Source: Flammula alnicola
Taxonomy: Eukaryota > Basidiomycota > Agaricomycetes > Agaricales > Strophariaceae
Reading direction: 5' to 3'
Assembly (NCBI GenBank): GCA_015499995.1
Contig: JADNRV010000012.1
Coordinates: forward strand, 248,001 to 312,000
DNA length: 64,000 nt
The notes under the pieces were generated by a model, which saw only the letters and a list, made by a program, of their open reading frames with translations, was not told the DNA's origin and ran no database searches. Shown in pieces: positions 10,996 through 21,488 of the stretch (within the stretch, counting starts at the first letter, position 1; each line of letters begins with the position of its first letter). The position numbers and the translations under genes were made by a program.

Positions 10996-11393
10996 GTAGA
11001 TTCAGATAGTTGCTACAATTTGAAGGAATGTTCATGGATCCCCTGTTATCAATGGCATATTCGCGAAGGATTGGTTGTTTGAGCAGTCTATGGAAGTGAA
11101 GCGTGAGGGGCCTGAAACCTCGAGCTCGTTGTCTGTGTCGAGTTGAAAGTGTGCCGACAAGGTTTTGGCGACTCGCGATAACCACAGATACAAGCAAGTT
11201 CAACAGTTCTGGGGATAAAGCCGTCATAAATATTCTCTATTTTGTGGTAGTATTATTCGCACATGCTGTCGAGAGAGGACCTCCAAAACCCAGATTTGGC
11301 AGAAACGAAATAGTATACTCAAAGCATACGTACCACTTACTATTCGCTCATCAGATAATATAAGCAATGCGTGTATGCACACATGTTCTGTGC
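10996..11393 (+). pseudogene. 3' flank of copy 2 with F-box 5' scar
   Basis: The 3' flank (GCGTGAGGGGCCTGAAACCT...) matches that of copy 3. From 11224 the leader of the F-box gene appears, with ATG at 11263 reading MLSREDLQNPDLA, before homology stops. The scar runs into unrelated LYS2-derived sequence at about 11394. Confidence 0.6.
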
Positions 11394-12509
11394 GAATAAT
11401 CAACATGTACGGAACGACCGGGACCCAGCGCGCTGTTTCTTACTTCGCCATCCCAGCGGTGGCGCAGGATTCCACGTTCCTTGCCACACAGAAGGACATT
11501 ATGCCTGCAGGAGAGGGTAGAAGGGTATCTCGACCAAGACGCGAGCGCCGAGACATTCGTGACGAACCGGTTCTCTGCCAAGTCACCTCCTCACAAGGAT
11601 ATCATCTTGCACGGGCACCCAGAAGGGAATCTCGCGGGTGCAGAGTCGCGTTTCTGGAAGGGCATTCGCGATCGCATGTAGTACCGGTCCGGAGATCTTG
11701 GACGCTATCTTCCAGATAGCGTCGTGGAGTGCACAGGATGGGCGGACGATCAAGTCAAGATTCGTGGATTCCGCATCAAGCTAGACTGGTGACCAGCCGG
11801 AGAATGAGTTGAACGAAGGGAGGAGCTCGATTCTCCGCGAGATCGATACGCATCTCAGTTAGCATGCTCTTGTGCACGAGAACGTGACGCTGGTGAGGAG
11901 AGATAAAGACCAGGAGACGATCCTCGCTAGCTATTTCGTGCCGCTGGATGATCCGAATGTGCCAGCGTATGCCAGCGCTGTGGGAGACCACGAGGACGCC
12001 AAGGGTCTGGTACAGGGTATGAGGAGGTACCTAGGTACAGGCGACTCATCAAGGACATTCGGCGCGAGCACCTCAAGAAGAGGCTTCCGAGCTACAGCGT
12101 GTCGACTCGTATATTTCCCGATCTTACATGCTCTTTTAGTGTTCGTACCCTTATCTCCTGGGATCAGTACCACCGAAATCACTATGCAACACATCCGACC
12201 ACGCTCCCCAATGCACCCAAGCCGATCCCCTCAGACGAGACCTTCTTCGATCTGGGCGGCCACTCGATCCTGGCAACCAGGCTTATCTTCGAAATCCGCA
12301 AGCTGTTTGTCGTCGATGCGCCTCTGGGGCTGATCTTTGAGCAGCCTACGATCACTGGCCCTGTCGAAGCCGTTGACGCTTTGCGAACCGGCGACCTTGG
12401 GCTCGCGTACAAGGCACCTGCCGCTACACCAATAGATGGGCTCCTCACTGCGCCTGGAGCGACCGGTTTCCTGGGTGCCTTCGTGCTGCACAACCTACTT
12501 TCGCGAAAT
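11394..12509 (+). pseudogene. Decayed alpha-aminoadipate reductase (LYS2-type) fragment
   Basis: Pieces in several frames give, in order, adenylation-domain motif NMYGTTGTQRAVSYFAIP; VEGYLDQDASAETFVTN; HKDIILHGHPEGNLAG with [26 protein letters not shown] and [22 protein letters not shown]; the carrier domain DETFFDLGGHSILATRLIFE with its phosphopantetheine serine; and the first Rossmann motif of the reductase domain, GATGFLGAFVLHNLL. These are characteristic of fungal Lys2, the large-subunit L-aminoadipate-semialdehyde dehydrogenase of lysine synthesis. Both ends are missing and there are several frameshifts and stops. The start falls exactly at the F-box scar and the end at an NmrA tail, so this is a fragment moved in by recombination. 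Confidence 0.85.
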
Positions 12510-12688
12510 GGAAAAGTTCTATACCGGGTATGGCATGAGTGCAGAGTATGCCAGGTTCCGCGGAGGCGAATGTCGGAAAAGGCAAAGAGGAGGAGCTTTT
12601 CAACGCGAGTGACGACAAGAGATTCATTGGCAAGCACACTTTGTTGGAATACTTTCAAGTCAACCGTGAGTTGTGAATCAAGACGTAG
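12510..12688 (+). pseudogene. Truncated tail of a fifth NmrA-like gene
   Basis: The last-exon sequence GAAATGGAAAAGTTCTATAC and onward matches copy 1 exon 3 (GAACTGGAAAAGCTCTATAC). There is a small deletion around the AEYAS codons, and the terminal TTGTGG is TTGTGA, giving an early stop. The 5' two-thirds of the gene are replaced by LYS2-derived sequence. Confidence 0.8.
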
Positions 12689-13090
12689 ATAGTTGATGTA
12701 GTTTTAATGTAACATTTGAAGACTTGTCATTGTCGATAGTGCCCTTGAAAAGAATCACCTTATGACTCGAAGCCGAAGGGGTTTGGGAGGGGTTCAGGTA
12801 AATCAACGTTGACTCAGGCGGTCAATGTTCCTGACATCGAGTCATTTTCGGGGTGGCGAACGTGCCTAGCGAGATAGCGTAATACATAATGGATCGTGGC
12901 TGGTCGTGGAAGGTCGTGGAAAGATAAGATCATTTCAAGATGGGGGACAGGATTTTGCGAGAAGAATGGGCGCGGAGAGATGCATTAGATCAGCACTCGT
13001 ATGTATGTAACACATCTTCTGGATAATGTGGATTACGACATCTTGACATTGTTGGGCAATGAATTATTAGGCTCGCTCAGCCTCGCTGCG
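12689..13090. repeat. Copy of the 3' flank of NmrA copy 1
   Basis: Collinear with 5321-5715, with small insertions such as a repeated GGTCGTGGA. Confidence 0.8.
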
Positions 13091-13097
13091 CCATTGC

Positions 13098-13740
13098 GCC
13101 ACCCCAGAATTTCGAATTCATTTCTACATTTGCCGCTTGCGAGCCCTCTAAGACCCAAACAGTACTAATAAGTTCAAAACAATTGCAGGATTTTCGAAAC
13201 CCAACAGAAACATGATGATTCCACCTTCGACAAGAAAGTTATACTATTATAAGCTCACCGTCATATAACACTGAAAAACAGAGTAGCGGGTCCAAAAACG
13301 CGGAGTTTTTCTGCATAGAACCATAGAATACGATCGATTGGACTCCACGAGAGAGATATGAAATGAACAAAGCCAAAGGCATCCGTTTCGGAAATGGATT
13401 TGGCTGTGTTTGTCCACCGGGCGCCCTGGGCAGGGCAGCCCTTAAGCTTAGAGACTGAGGCTCGCTTCGCTCGCAATTACAGGCATTGCGAGGTGCTGAA
13501 CGAGGCAGGATTACACCAAGGTTAGTAACGCACACTGAGTCAACCGTGATGAAAACATGACAACGTCAAGACTGCAGCTTACGATTCAATGATATTCGGC
13601 GGCTGCAACATGATTGATCAGCAACTGGACCAATTCAATCAGCACATATACAATTCTGAGTGCGCCTACTTGCCTGGAACATGTCCACAGTTCAGCTTTG
13701 TAAGACGCTTACAAGGGCCATAGATAGCGATGAAAGAGGG
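13098..13740. repeat. Upstream flank of copy 3, duplicate of 9342-9946
   Basis: Collinear with the flank of copy 2. Differences are short indels, including an added 35-40 bp near 13540-13580. Confidence 0.85.
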
Positions 13741-13756
13741 GGCTATAAGAGCAAGC
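13741..13756 (+). promoter_or_regulatory. TATA-like core promoter motif, NmrA copy 3
   Basis: GGCTATAAGAGCAAGC, 113 bp before the start codon. A downstream 18-bp CCACTTTCACAGAAG unit is tandemly repeated. Confidence 0.65.
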
Positions 13757-13853
13757 CACTTTCACAGAAGCCACTTTCACAGAAGCCGTCATACTTCACT
13801 ACCAGCATACCACCGCATTACCACTTCACTACTACACCACCTTTAGGAACAAC

Positions 13854-14804
13854 ATGACAACTCTCATCACAGGCGGAACGGGAAAGACAGGACTTGCTCT
13901 GGCGAAACTGCTCCATGCTGCCAACCGACCTCTTCTCATCACATCGCGTGCCGGGAAGGCGCCCGAACCTTTCAAGGCCGTCAAATTCGACTGGTTCGAC
14001 AAGACGACATACGAGAACCCATTCAACGCCGACCCCAAGATCGATCGCGTCTACATCATCGTACCCGGTATTTTTGACGTGCTGTCATACCTTGGGCCAT
14101 TCATCGACCTCGCGGTATCCAAGGGCGTCAAGCGGTTTGTCCTCTTGAGCACCAGCCAGTTAGAGCCAGGCGATGGCCCCCTCGGAAAGGTTCACCAGTA
14201 CCTCTTGGACATTGGGGTCGATTACGCCGTCTTGCGTCCAACCTGGTTTCAAGGTAAGTCTCCTCCTCGCACTCACTTTCCTTTGTTGACGCTCCAGATA
14301 GAGAACTTCGATGTCAACTTCTCCATCAGCATCCGAGAGCACAACCAGATTATCTCGGGTACTGGGGAGGGTCGCATCCCTTTTGTTGCGGTTGCCGACA
14401 TCGCACAGGCCGCATTTGAAGCTTTGACGGCTGAGAAAAGCCCCAACAAAGATCTGTTGGTCTTTGGGCCCGACCTGTACTCATATGATGAGGTGCGTCA
14501 ATTCCGCAGACGATTCTGCGAGGTCGAAATACTAACATGGCGAGAACAGGCTGCTAAGCTCTTGTCATCGATCCTCGGAAGAGAAATCATTCACAAGAAG
14601 AATTCGACTGAAGAAACGGCGAAGATGTTCGCAGGATTGGGCCTGGGTCCTGAGTATGTGAACTTCCTCGCAAATTTGGAAGCAAATATTGCGAAGGGAA
14701 AGGAGGAGGAACTTTTCAACGGCAGTGCAGGCAAGAAAATCATCGGGAAGCACACCTTGTTGGAATACTTCCAAACCAATCGCGATTTGTGGATCAAGGC
14801 ATAA
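13854..14804 (+). CDS. NmrA/EasG-like NAD(P)-dependent oxidoreductase, copy 3
   Basis: Exons 13854-14253, 14302-14492 and 14550-14804 encode 281 aa. Both introns (48 and 57 bp) are multiples of three and lack stops, so the unspliced message is also fully open and would give 316 aa. The Rossmann loop TGGTGKTG and the tail EYFQTNRDLWIKA are conserved. It is closest to copy 2 in coding and flanking DNA. Residue changes against copy 2 cluster in the C-terminal third, which in this family forms the substrate pocket (family knowledge), so divergence in substrate is possible. Confidence 0.9.
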   Translation: MTTLITGGTGKTGLALAKLLHAANRPLLITSRAGKAPEPFKAVKFDWFDKTTYENPFNADPKIDRVYIIVPGIFDVLSYLGPFIDLAVSKGVKRFVLLSTSQLEPGDGPLGKVHQYLLDIGVDYAVLRPTWFQGKSPPRTHFPLLTLQIENFDVNFSISIREHNQIISGTGEGRIPFVAVADIAQAAFEALTAEKSPNKDLLVFGPDLYSYDEVRQFRRRFCEVEILTWREQAAKLLSSILGREIIHKKNSTEETAKMFAGLGLGPEYVNFLANLEANIAKGKEEELFNGSAGKKIIGKHTLLEYFQTNRDLWIKA

Positions 14805-15146
14805 GTAGATTCAGATGATAGCGTTGGTACAAGTTGAAGAAATGTTCATGAACCCGCTGCCATCGATGGCATATTAACGAAGCATTGGCTGTTTGTGCAG
14901 TCTATCGAACTGAAGCGTGAGGGGCCTGAAACCTCGAGCTCGTTGTCGGTGTCGAGTGGAAAGTGTACCGACAGCCAACCTCAAGGTCTCGGCGACTCGC
15001 GAAACCACAGATAGCCACCACGATAAGGGACAGTTCTTGGGCTCAAGCCGTCATAAATATTCTCTTTTTTTGCGGTTAAGTTTCGTATTATTCGCACATG
15101 TTGTCGAGAGGGCCTCCAGAACCTAGAGTTGGCACATTCTGACCGA
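14805..15146 (+). pseudogene. 3' flank of copy 3 with F-box 5' scar
   Basis: The 3' flank matches that of copy 2. The F-box leader appears from about 15050, and ATG at 15098 opens MLSRGPPEPRVGTF, a degraded version of the F-box N-terminus. It is then cut by the MITE at 15147. Confidence 0.6.
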
Positions 15147-15334
15147 CACTGCTGTGCCCGGACTATTTTGCCGGGGGGTCAAAATGTGCGGCAAGTTGTT
15201 TGAATTTTGCCGTCACATTTTGCAGTCATGTATTCCACCTTAAGTGAAGGCAAAATATAGCCGCAAAATATGCGCAAAAAACAACCTGCTGTCACATTTT
15301 GAACCCCAGTCAAAATATTCCGGCCGCAGCAGTG
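15147..15334. mobile_element. 188-bp CACTA-type MITE
   Basis: The ends CACTGCTG...GGACTATTTTG and ...CAAAATATTCCGGCCGCAGCAGTG are inverted repeats of about 42 bp with a few mismatches. The flanks read CCGA before and CGA after, consistent with a 3-bp CGA target duplication. The unoccupied site is visible at about 92-107 (CTGACCGAGGCAGAG). CACTG ends plus a 3-bp duplication fit a non-autonomous CACTA/EnSpm element. The interior is non-coding, with further TTTTG/CAAAA symmetry. Confidence 0.8.
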
Positions 15335-15612
15335 CGAAGCAGAGAGACGAAATACATGTTCTGGAGACGTCTCGCCAACGCTCGGCACAATTACAGACGT
15401 TGAAACGTGCCGAACGGGCAGACGGCTTACGTTCGAGAGCGTTCGCTACAAATGGATCCGTTGACAGATGCACGAATTCGATCGGCACAGCTCTGAGCTG
15501 ACGCAGCTGCCTAGTACGTCTATTTGTGTTTCTACACTATCGTCTATGGAATACATTCAGGATCCAGCTTTATAAGACATTCACAAATGGCAATATATAG
15601 CCGACGAAAAGA
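15335..15612. repeat. Upstream flank of NmrA copy 4
   Basis: 15358-15455 matches 193-290. The remainder is unique AT-rich promoter DNA. Confidence 0.6.
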
Positions 15613-15628
15613 GGCTATAAGAGCAAGC
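15613..15628 (+). promoter_or_regulatory. TATA-like core promoter motif, NmrA copy 4
   Basis: GGCTATAAGAGCAAGC, 81 bp before the start codon, the same motif as in copies 2 and 3 although the surrounding DNA has diverged. Confidence 0.65.
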
Positions 15629-15693
15629 AACTTTTACCAACGCCGTCGTACTTCCCCACAGGAGTACATCACCACATTACCTTTAGGGACAAC

Positions 15694-16653
15694 ATGACCA
15701 CTCTTATCACAGGCGGAACAGGGAGGACAGGACTTGCCCTTGCCAAACTTCTCCATGCTGCCAACTACCCTGTTCTCATCACATCGCGCGCTGGGAAGGG
15801 CCCAGAGCCTTTCAAGGCCGTGAAATTCGACTGGTTGGACAAAACAACATTCGAGAATCCATTCAATGCCGACCCAAGCATCGATCGTGTTTACCTCGTT
15901 ATACCATCTGTTTTCGATGTGCTGTCGGCTGTCCAACCATTCATCGACCTCGCAGTCTCCAAAGGCGTCAAGCGCGTCGTTCTTGTCAGCGCCAGTCAGG
16001 TGGAGCCAGATGATATACCCATCGGAAAGGTTCACAAGCACCTGCTGGACATTGGTATCGATTACACTGTTTTGCGTCCGACCTGGTTCCAACGTAAGTC
16101 CTATCCTTGAGTTAGCTTACCAGTGCTTTCTAACCCTCGCGTTTGCCACAGAGAACTTTGGGAGAAATTTCTACCTCAGCATCCGAGAGCGCAACGAGAT
16201 TTTTTCGGGTACAGGGAACGGTCGCATCCCGTTTGTTTCGATCGAAGATATTGCACAGGCAGCATTCGAAGCTTTGACGGCTAAGAAGAGCCCCAACAAA
16301 GATCTGTTGGTCTTTGGGCCCGACCTGTATACATACGACGAAGTACGTCAATTTCACTGACGATTCTAAAATATAACATGCTAACGTGATGACAATAGGT
16401 CGCTAAGCTTCTATCATCGGTCCTAGGACGAGAAATCACTCACAAGAAGCTCTCGACTGATGAAACGGCGAAGATCTTTGAAGGTTTTGGGATGAATCCT
16501 GAGTTTGCCAAGATGCTTGCCTCCATGGAGGCAAATGCTGGAAAAGGCAGGGAGGAAGAACTTTTCAACAGGAGTGAAGATGAGAAATTCATCGGCAAGC
16601 ACACTTTGTTGGAATACTTTCAAGCCAACCGCGAATTGTGGATCAAGTCGTAG
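15694..16653 (+). CDS. NmrA/EasG-like NAD(P)-dependent oxidoreductase, copy 4
   Basis: Exons 15694-16093, 16152-16342 and 16399-16653 encode 281 aa. The loop is TGGTGRTG (residues 7-14), with Arg in place of the Lys of copies 1-3. Intron 1 is 58 bp and begins like that of copy 1, so copies 1 and 4 form one pair and copies 2 and 3 another. It is the most diverged coding copy (FENPFNADPSIDRVYLVIPS, then VQPFIDLAVSKGVKRVVLVS). It is the only copy followed by the intact F-box gene, 311 bp downstream on the same strand, and so probably keeps the ancestral gene order. Confidence 0.9.
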
Positions 16654-16964
16654 AGAGTGTTCATGTAGTTTGAATGTAACATTCATAGGCTCGCAATTAT
16701 AGAAGGTTTATTCGCAAATTGGATGGGTCTTTTAAGGAGTCGATGAACTGGAAGTCTGAGGGAACCATAATACCAGTTTGTCGCGGTCGGGAGAAAGTCG
16801 AAAACGTGCCGAAACATTGATTATTTCATGTTATTTGTCACTATTCTCTGTTCCAAACAACTTTAACCACCTTTGCACGTTGACGACCACCAAACGACCG
16901 CGACATTTCTTGTGATACAGAAAGCCTGTCATCAATATTTTCTATTTTACCTTATTATTCGCAC

Positions 16965-18619
16965 ATGTCGAGCGAGAGCTATCGCGACAAGCAAACCCCA
17001 GGCCCAGATTTGGCACACCTGCCTTTGGATATACATACGCTGATCCTCGAGCTTCTATCTCCATCAGATATTATCGCATTGAGGAAGGTGAGCATGATTG
17101 CTGCTATAATTTCTCTTCTAACAAAGGGCAAAAAATAGACATGTAAAGCCTTGTTAGAAGCCACAACGCAGCGCGTCGTCTGGGTAGATGCTCTCCAGAG
17201 GATGTGTGATGAAAACACCATCTACTCCTACTCATACCCCACGGAGGGAGTGAGTCTTCTGGAGTTGGAATACACCTGTATGGCTCCTGAACGATGGGCG
17301 CGACTGGCCAGGAAACATACTTCGATCGTAGAGGAAGTTCCTTCGCATATGACGCGCATTCTAACGCCCCCACATCCACGAACACCACAGAACATCGATT
17401 CACCAGATCAATTGTATCTTATCCCAGGAGGACGATTTTTAGTGACGCTGCTGAGGTCGCACTTATCTATATGGGATTTACGCACTTCCGGAACTGGACC
17501 CTTAGACATCACACGAGGACCAATTGCACGAGTTGCAACCCGAGGTACATCGTTCACCGTGCACGTTTCTCCTGATGGGTCAGCTATCAGAGTCGTTGCT
17601 CTTAGGGGGGTATTCGATGACCCATTTGTAAGGTGAATAATGCACTTTTTATCAATGAAGAGCACTAGTCCTCATTTCTATAGACACTACTTCGATGTCT
17701 ATGAAATATTCCCATGGAAGCCTGAAACTGAATTCGTGCAACTCGCAACTCTATGGGTGGACAGTATGCACGACTTGGATTTTACATCGGTAGCTGGAAA
17801 TCGAATGGTCATGGTGTACGGTCCAATAATCAAGATCTGGGATTTCGTCACTGATGGCTGGGTAACTTGGAACACGACTCACCCCTCCCGGCAGGTGCGT
17901 ATCGCAACGACCTTGCTGGTCTCAAATCTATTTAATGCATTTATATCTCATTCTCACAGATTCTCATGACAAACGAGGTAATGGTATTGGTTGCGCCCTC
18001 CGACCTTTCCCTATGGGATATCCCCCTACTCTCACTGAAGGCTCACTCTGTCGAGACGGGCACAGAACCGTCCGAACCGTCCGAACCGCGCCTCAGACTC
18101 TCATATCCTGAAGGCTTCAAATCACCATCAAGGTCTGAGTGCAGTGGTATCTGCGATTGGTATACCGGCAGCCCGCAGCCGCTATGGTTCGACATCACGG
18201 CAAAGGAGTTGTCCACCTTCAATTTCACCAGATTTAAAATCGATATCCCAGATATACACCTCCCCATGGTCCTCATCACATCGATCTCTTTCTTTCACAT
18301 CCCATACTATCGACACACACATTGGACCCCGTATCGCGTGTGCGGCGAAGATATTTCCTTTTTATGGTGCAATTCTACTGCTATCTTTCTGCATACGGGA
18401 GGCACCTCGTCCTTAGAGGCAGTCAATTGCAAGGCACTCTTGCGGAAAGCAGAACACATTGATCAACGTCAGGCCAGCTTCTGCCCGGTATCCGGAAGAT
18501 TGTGTTACATTTCCTGCGCGACTGACGAGGTTAAAGTAAATGTAGTCGATTATTTGTCATCGCCGTACGATCCCTCTGCATGTGGGTTGACTTCATCTTT
18601 ACTGTTGACGCAAGACTGA
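16965..18619 (+). CDS. F-box protein with WD-like C-terminal region
   Basis: Exons 16965-17087, 17139-17632, 17684-17894 and 17960-18619 encode 495 aa. Residues about 15-45 read PDLAHLPLDIHTLILELLSP followed by SDIIALRK, the F-box core that binds Skp1 in SCF ubiquitin ligases. The rest contains repeated hydrophobic WD-like strands (LSIWDLRTSGTG, IKIWDFVTDGWV, LSLWDIPLLSLK), as in many mushroom F-box proteins where a degenerate beta-propeller may bind the substrate. There is no signal peptide or membrane segment. Its first exon is the source of the scars at 44, 11263 and 15098. The target is unknown. Confidence 0.85.
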
Positions 18620-18682
18620 ATGGTGCGCTTGCATTTATGTAGCCTCCGACGACGCAAGCTGCTGACGCACCAGGAACATTTT

Positions 18683-19258
18683 TTATACAATCTCGTAAAT
18701 ACCATCCGGGTTATCAATAACACTAGAAATCACGTATTTTAGAAACGCTCGAAGTCCGTGAAGTATACGTTTCTGAATGTCTGTGCCCATGATGTAATAG
18801 GTCAATGTAGGCCCAGCTTCGGGAAGCGTTCGAATCTGAATCGAAGAAACAGAAGGAACCGCGCATACAATAGGCCCTGAGTTATATTCGCATGCCGAAG
18901 TAAGCAGTAATACTTTAGAATAGTGCGAGTAGATTGGCGACCTTGAGCAAGATGCTTGGAAGGAAGATAGCCACCGATGGATCTCAGATGAGTTGCCGAC
19001 GACGTCACAGACAATAGGCAGAGGCAAGAAAGGCAAGGCAACCGTCGAAGAGCCAAAACAGAGAAATCCGGAGTTTTGAGTTTGAATCGAAGGACTGAAC
19101 TTACAGAGGAGGTGCTAAAGACGTATTCTACATTTATTATTAACACGGATGATACTATACAATATTGATAATTCACCTGACGCGATGGATATTGTGTGTA
19201 TGTGGAATCGAAAACCAGACGGGCATTCGCGTCTATGAGATGAGGAAACAAGTGAAGG
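18683..19258 (-). CDS. Hypothetical protein, incomplete model
   Basis: One exon reads HLFPHLIDANARLVFDST to YPSRQ, a 77-bp intron follows (GTGAAT...CTGTAAG), and the second exon reads FSPSIQTQNSGFLCFGSS onward to VIDNPDGIYEIV before TAA at 18683. The codons look natural and the intron joins the frames, but no ATG precedes the first exon: the frame runs up to the stop of SWC5. It may be an alternative 3' end of SWC5, a separate gene with a missed first exon, or a remnant. No domain recognised. Confidence 0.35.
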
Positions 19259-19262
19259 AATC

Positions 19263-20306
19263 CTAGAAAGCATCGTGAGCAAAGCGACCATCGTCACGCA
19301 TAGGGACATGAACGTACTTATAGCTTTCGCCGCTTATTACTTTTAGGGAGTCCAAATTCTCCTCCCTGCGTTCTTCCACGCGTTTGAGGAATTCCACCTT
19401 CTCCAGATACCCGCCTCCCCTACGATTCGCCTCCAATTCATCCTTGACGGAGGAGCCTGCCTCTTGTTCGGCTTGCAGATGGGTTCTCCAGTCCATCGCG
19501 GATTTATCCAAGGTCGTTAGCTTTTTTGCTTTCGCGGAACCAGGCAGAGGGGCAAGGGATATCTTGGGTTTGCGAGGACCAGGTCGTTTATTTGGTGGCT
19601 TGGTGGGTGCAGAGGCAATCTTCGCCGTCGATGCCGTGGGTGTAGATTGAGTGAGGTCTAGTGATGATGAACTCCCCGGCGGTGCATCTTCCGTTGCCGT
19701 CGCTGTAGTTGTGACTGTGGCATTTTGCGATATGGAAGGTGGGGTTGCTGTTGATTCTACCTCAGGATCCTTCCACAAAGGCCACTTCTTTGCCTCTGCT
19801 GAATCTTCGAGTACTTCAACTACGTCTCTGAAAGATGGATAAGGTCAACAGAAGGTGATAAAAATGTTTCTCACTCACATAACTTCGTCTCCAGCGAACA
19901 GATATCTTCGTTGTATCTTGATCATCTTTCGTGGTGGAGCCTGCTGATCTGGACACTTAGAAGCATTCGCAGCTGATGCTTGAAAGCTGGACCATAAAGC
20001 TTCCCGTGCGCTGATACTCGAACGTGAAGATCGTCATATGATAGAAGATAACGCCAATGAACTACTTGCCGTTTTCGTTCTCCCTCATCCACCGGTTTCT
20101 CAGTGGCGCTCACATCGACGGTCTTGCCATTGTCTTCTTGCTCTGACTGTTCGGAGTCAGAATCTATGGTACTATATATGAATGGTTGCCGTGTTATGAA
20201 ATGGTTTATACGAAGGCTTACCTCTGCCTTCCGGAGGAATGTAGTCCTCGTCCTCGTCAGAATCTGACTCGTTGTATGGGTTATATCTCGAGCCCAGTGG
20301 AGACAT
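19263..20306 (-). CDS. SWC5: SWR1-complex subunit Swc5 (BCNT/CFDP1 family)
   Basis: Exons 20222-20306, 20070-20163, 19879-20010 and 19263-19827 encode 291 aa. The N-terminus MSPLGSRYNPYNESDSDEDE is acidic, as expected for the H2A.Z-H2B-binding part. The middle has RRYLFAGDEV and the C-terminus is a BCNT domain, KAKKLTTLDKSAMDWRTHLQ followed by GGGYLEKVEFLKRVEERREE. Swc5 activates histone H2A to H2A.Z exchange by SWR1 in the nucleus. The second intron seems to use a GC donor (GCAAGT...TATCAG); a GT donor there breaks the frame. Confidence 0.85.
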
Positions 20307-21488
20307 AACAATTTTTCACAACAAGTAAACAAGAATTACGGTTCTATCGTCCACTGGAGTCTGAAAGGGAAGCCCGTGTGGTGAGAGGGAAGCTAAAGGA
20401 CGAGGCGAGTTGGAGGCGAGTTGGCGGCGACTCCTGAAATTGCTTATGCAAACCAATTAAATTGAGCGCGTGATGCACGTGACGTGTAGACGCGACCAAC
20501 ACCAAGCTTGTGCGCGGTTAACGCGCAGTGTGTTACTCTGACAATAATCACGTTTGAAATATAAATGTTATGCGATAAAATAAAGACCAGAGAAAAAAAG
20601 ATGCAAGAGCGAAAGGATCCAAATAAGAGACCGCATGTTTGAGTTGAATGGACGTTGAAGACTCTAAAAATTAACGAAAGGCCAAAACAGCGCACATAAA
20701 AACATATGACCGAGCACATCGTGCGGTAAACAACTCGGAGATTCAGGCAGTAGTAGGTGGGCCTAAATTTCCAACTTGAATGTGCTTATGAACACTGCCT
20801 GCCTGTGTCTGCATTGAAGCGGGACCCCTTAACCATGAAACAGGAAGGAAGGAGCGAAAATAATGTCCGGCCTTGAAAGGCGTTGGAACTCTGGTTACGC
20901 GTGTGTTTAAGCGTTGAACGTTGAACGTTGAACATCGGGTGCTGAGCGATATCCGATTGATTGAGAGCCAATGCAGAACATACGTAGAGAACATACGCAC
21001 ACGATGATGATAGCGAATACATATGGGTCAGGACTATAATTTGCGAATATAATTACAGCTTGAGGGAGTCCAGAGAATTGCAAGCATTGTATGCGGGCGT
21101 ACTCGTGCACGCGCAGTCCTATGTCTATACAGAAACTGAGCGAATCTAAGTCGTCCTTCGCAGAGCAGGAAACGGAGTTACAGTCGAATTTGTAGATGCC
21201 AACTGACCTCTCGAGTAATGCTTTTTCGCTCTGTCAGCTACCAACCTCAATCAAGCCAGAAATGGAAGAGGCCGCTACTAGCAGAACAAGCTGTAAGTCG
21301 ATAAATATATCTGAAAGTGTATTGACCTCCTCAACGCCACTACTCCTGTCCTCGTTTCCTGTAGCTGCATCGAACGAGAAGTCAGCTAGCATCTTGCTGG
21401 CTTCACTGGATGAACCGTATGAAACGGAGAGAGTGATCTGAGGTTCAAAGTGGATTGAGGCCAAAAGGAGCAGGCTCCTAAAACATGG
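20307..21488. other. Intergenic region, no gene recognised
   Basis: Short frames on both strands lack domains or introns. GTTGAACGTTGAACGTTGAA at about 20915-20934 is a small tandem repeat. The region ends at the terminal repeat of the transposon at 21489. Confidence 0.5.

Noticed and set aside
4360..16653. Ergot alkaloid gene cluster
   Set aside because: Only the NmrA/EasG-like reductase family is present. No prenyltransferase, methyltransferase or other pathway enzyme is seen, and the family is broadly expanded in basidiomycetes.
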